A stretch of DNA of 5,773 nucleotides, taken from assembly GCA_016791465.1 (NCBI GenBank), contig JAEUWE010000361.1:1-5773 (forward strand). The letters are read 5' to 3'. A program made the position numbers and the translations under genes. Under the pieces are notes generated by a model. It did not search any database. It had not been told where the DNA came from and saw only the letters and a list, made by a program, of their open reading frames with translations. This document shows positions 4,972 through 5,773 of the stretch, one piece after another (positions within the stretch are counted from its first letter, which is position 1; the number at the start of each line of letters is the position of its first letter). This DNA is from Pseudobdellovibrionaceae bacterium. GTDB taxonomy: Bacteria > Bdellovibrionota > Bdellovibrionia > Bdellovibrionales > JAMPXM01.

Positions 4972-5773
4972 ATGGATAAAACCTCCGAAACAGCACCGCC
5001 GTCAATTGCTACTCCGTTTACGGAGCTCATGAACGTGAAGTATCCCATCATCGGTGCGCCGATGTTCTTGGTCAGCAACGTCGACATGGTCGTCGCCATT
5101 TCGGATGCCGGTGGGCTCGGAACTTTTCCGGCGCTCAATTATCGCCCGATCGAGGCGTATCGCGATGCGCTGAAAGAGATGAAGTCAAAGACGAAGCGGC
5201 CGATTGGCGTGAATGTCATCGTCAACCGATCGAATGCACGTCAGGCCGAAGATTTAAAGTACGCGCTCGATAGCGGTGTTGAGCTTTTTATCACATCTCT
5301 TGGAAGTCCAGCTGGGGTCATCAAGGCGGCTCACGCCAATGGGGCGAAGGTCTTCTGCGATGTTGTGAATCTTGAGCACGCAAAAAAGGTCGCCGATCTT
5401 GGAGCTGACGGATTGATTGCGGTAGGCGCCGGTGCGGGCGGACATGCGGGACCACTGTCGCCGCTGGTGCTTGTGCCATGGCTTGTTCGCGAGGCGAAGC
5501 TTCCAGTGATGCTCGCCGGCGGTGTCGCCCACGGCTCGCAGCTTGCGGCAGCACTTGCATTGGGCGCGGCCGGTGTTCATGTCGGTACGCGCTTCATTGC
5601 GAGTCGTGAAGCGAAAATCGATCAGGCTTACAAGCAGGCCGTGATTGACTCGTCGCCTGAAGACATCGTTATGACCACACGGATTTCAGGAACTCCTGCC
5701 GCCGTAATCAAAACGCCATACATTGAAAAGCTCGGAACGGAACTGCCGCTTGCCCTCAAAATCTTGTACGACA
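4972..5773 (+). CDS. Nitronate monooxygenase / 2-nitropropane dioxygenase-like flavoprotein (3' end outside window)
   Basis: The first 267 codons of an FMN-dependent TIM-barrel enzyme of the NMO/2-nitropropane dioxygenase family, which also includes FabK-type enoyl reductases. After a short Ser/Pro/Thr-rich leader comes the first strand KYPIIGAPM (23-31), then DAGGLGTF (45-52). Farther on are GADGLIAVGAGAGGHAG (about 144-160), whose His158 matches the family's catalytic histidine in the GGH motif, the phosphate-binding VMLAGGV (179-185) and GAAGVHVGTRF (198-208). Family members usually run to about 310-380 residues, so roughly 50-110 are missing past the edge. These enzymes oxidise nitronates such as propionate 3-nitronate using oxygen; some relatives have other substrates, and the motifs alone do not separate them. 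The start at 4972 has GGAAG 8 nt upstream. The gene is divergent from the DUF2892 gene with almost no spacer, so its promoter must overlap that gene. No functional link to the signalling genes is evident. Confidence 0.9.
   Translation, partial: MDKTSETAPPSIATPFTELMNVKYPIIGAPMFLVSNVDMVVAISDAGGLGTFPALNYRPIEAYRDALKEMKSKTKRPIGVNVIVNRSNARQAEDLKYALDSGVELFITSLGSPAGVIKAAHANGAKVFCDVVNLEHAKKVADLGADGLIAVGAGAGGHAGPLSPLVLVPWLVREAKLPVMLAGGVAHGSQLAAALALGAAGVHVGTRFIASREAKIDQAYKQAVIDSSPEDIVMTTRISGTPAAVIKTPYIEKLGTELPLALKILYD

Overview
The window reads as ordinary chromosomal sequence of a Gram-negative bacterium with moderate-to-slightly-high GC. Two things hint at a Bdellovibrionota/Oligoflexia or other 'delta'-type lineage: the transposase remnant at the left edge, and a receiver joined to a degenerate PilZ-like module. 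This placement is inference from remembered family resemblance, not from a marker gene.

Layout, left to right. Positions 2-247 (+) hold the last 81 codons of a transposase-like protein whose start lies outside the window. Positions 248-365 are a short non-coding gap between convergent genes and contain an imperfect 11-bp inverted repeat. From 4947 down to 366 there is a run of six genes, all on the minus strand. In transcription order they are: a small DUF2892/YgaP-type membrane protein (4947-4732), a receiver-PilZ-like response regulator (4635-3937), a single-domain receiver (3940-3521), a membrane histidine kinase (3524-2187), a histidine phosphotransfer (Hpt) protein (2176-1796), and an FAD-linked D-2-hydroxyacid dehydrogenase of the GlcD/D-2-hydroxyglutarate dehydrogenase type (1745-366). 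On the plus strand, a nitronate monooxygenase/2-nitropropane dioxygenase-like gene starts at 4972, diverging from the DUF2892 gene, and runs off the right edge.

How they fit together. The four signalling genes form a tight block: two successive 4-nt GTGA stop/start overlaps, then a 10-nt gap. Together they supply every part of a multistep His-Asp-His-Asp phosphorelay as separate proteins: kinase His219, single-domain receiver Asp60, Hpt His42, output receiver Asp52. The output protein carries no DNA-binding domain, so regulation probably acts through protein contacts rather than transcription. The two flavoenzymes and the DUF2892 protein have no proven link to the relay beyond position. No stretch longer than about 120 bases lacks a gene. 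I see no tRNA, rRNA, CRISPR array, riboswitch or convincing intrinsic terminator.
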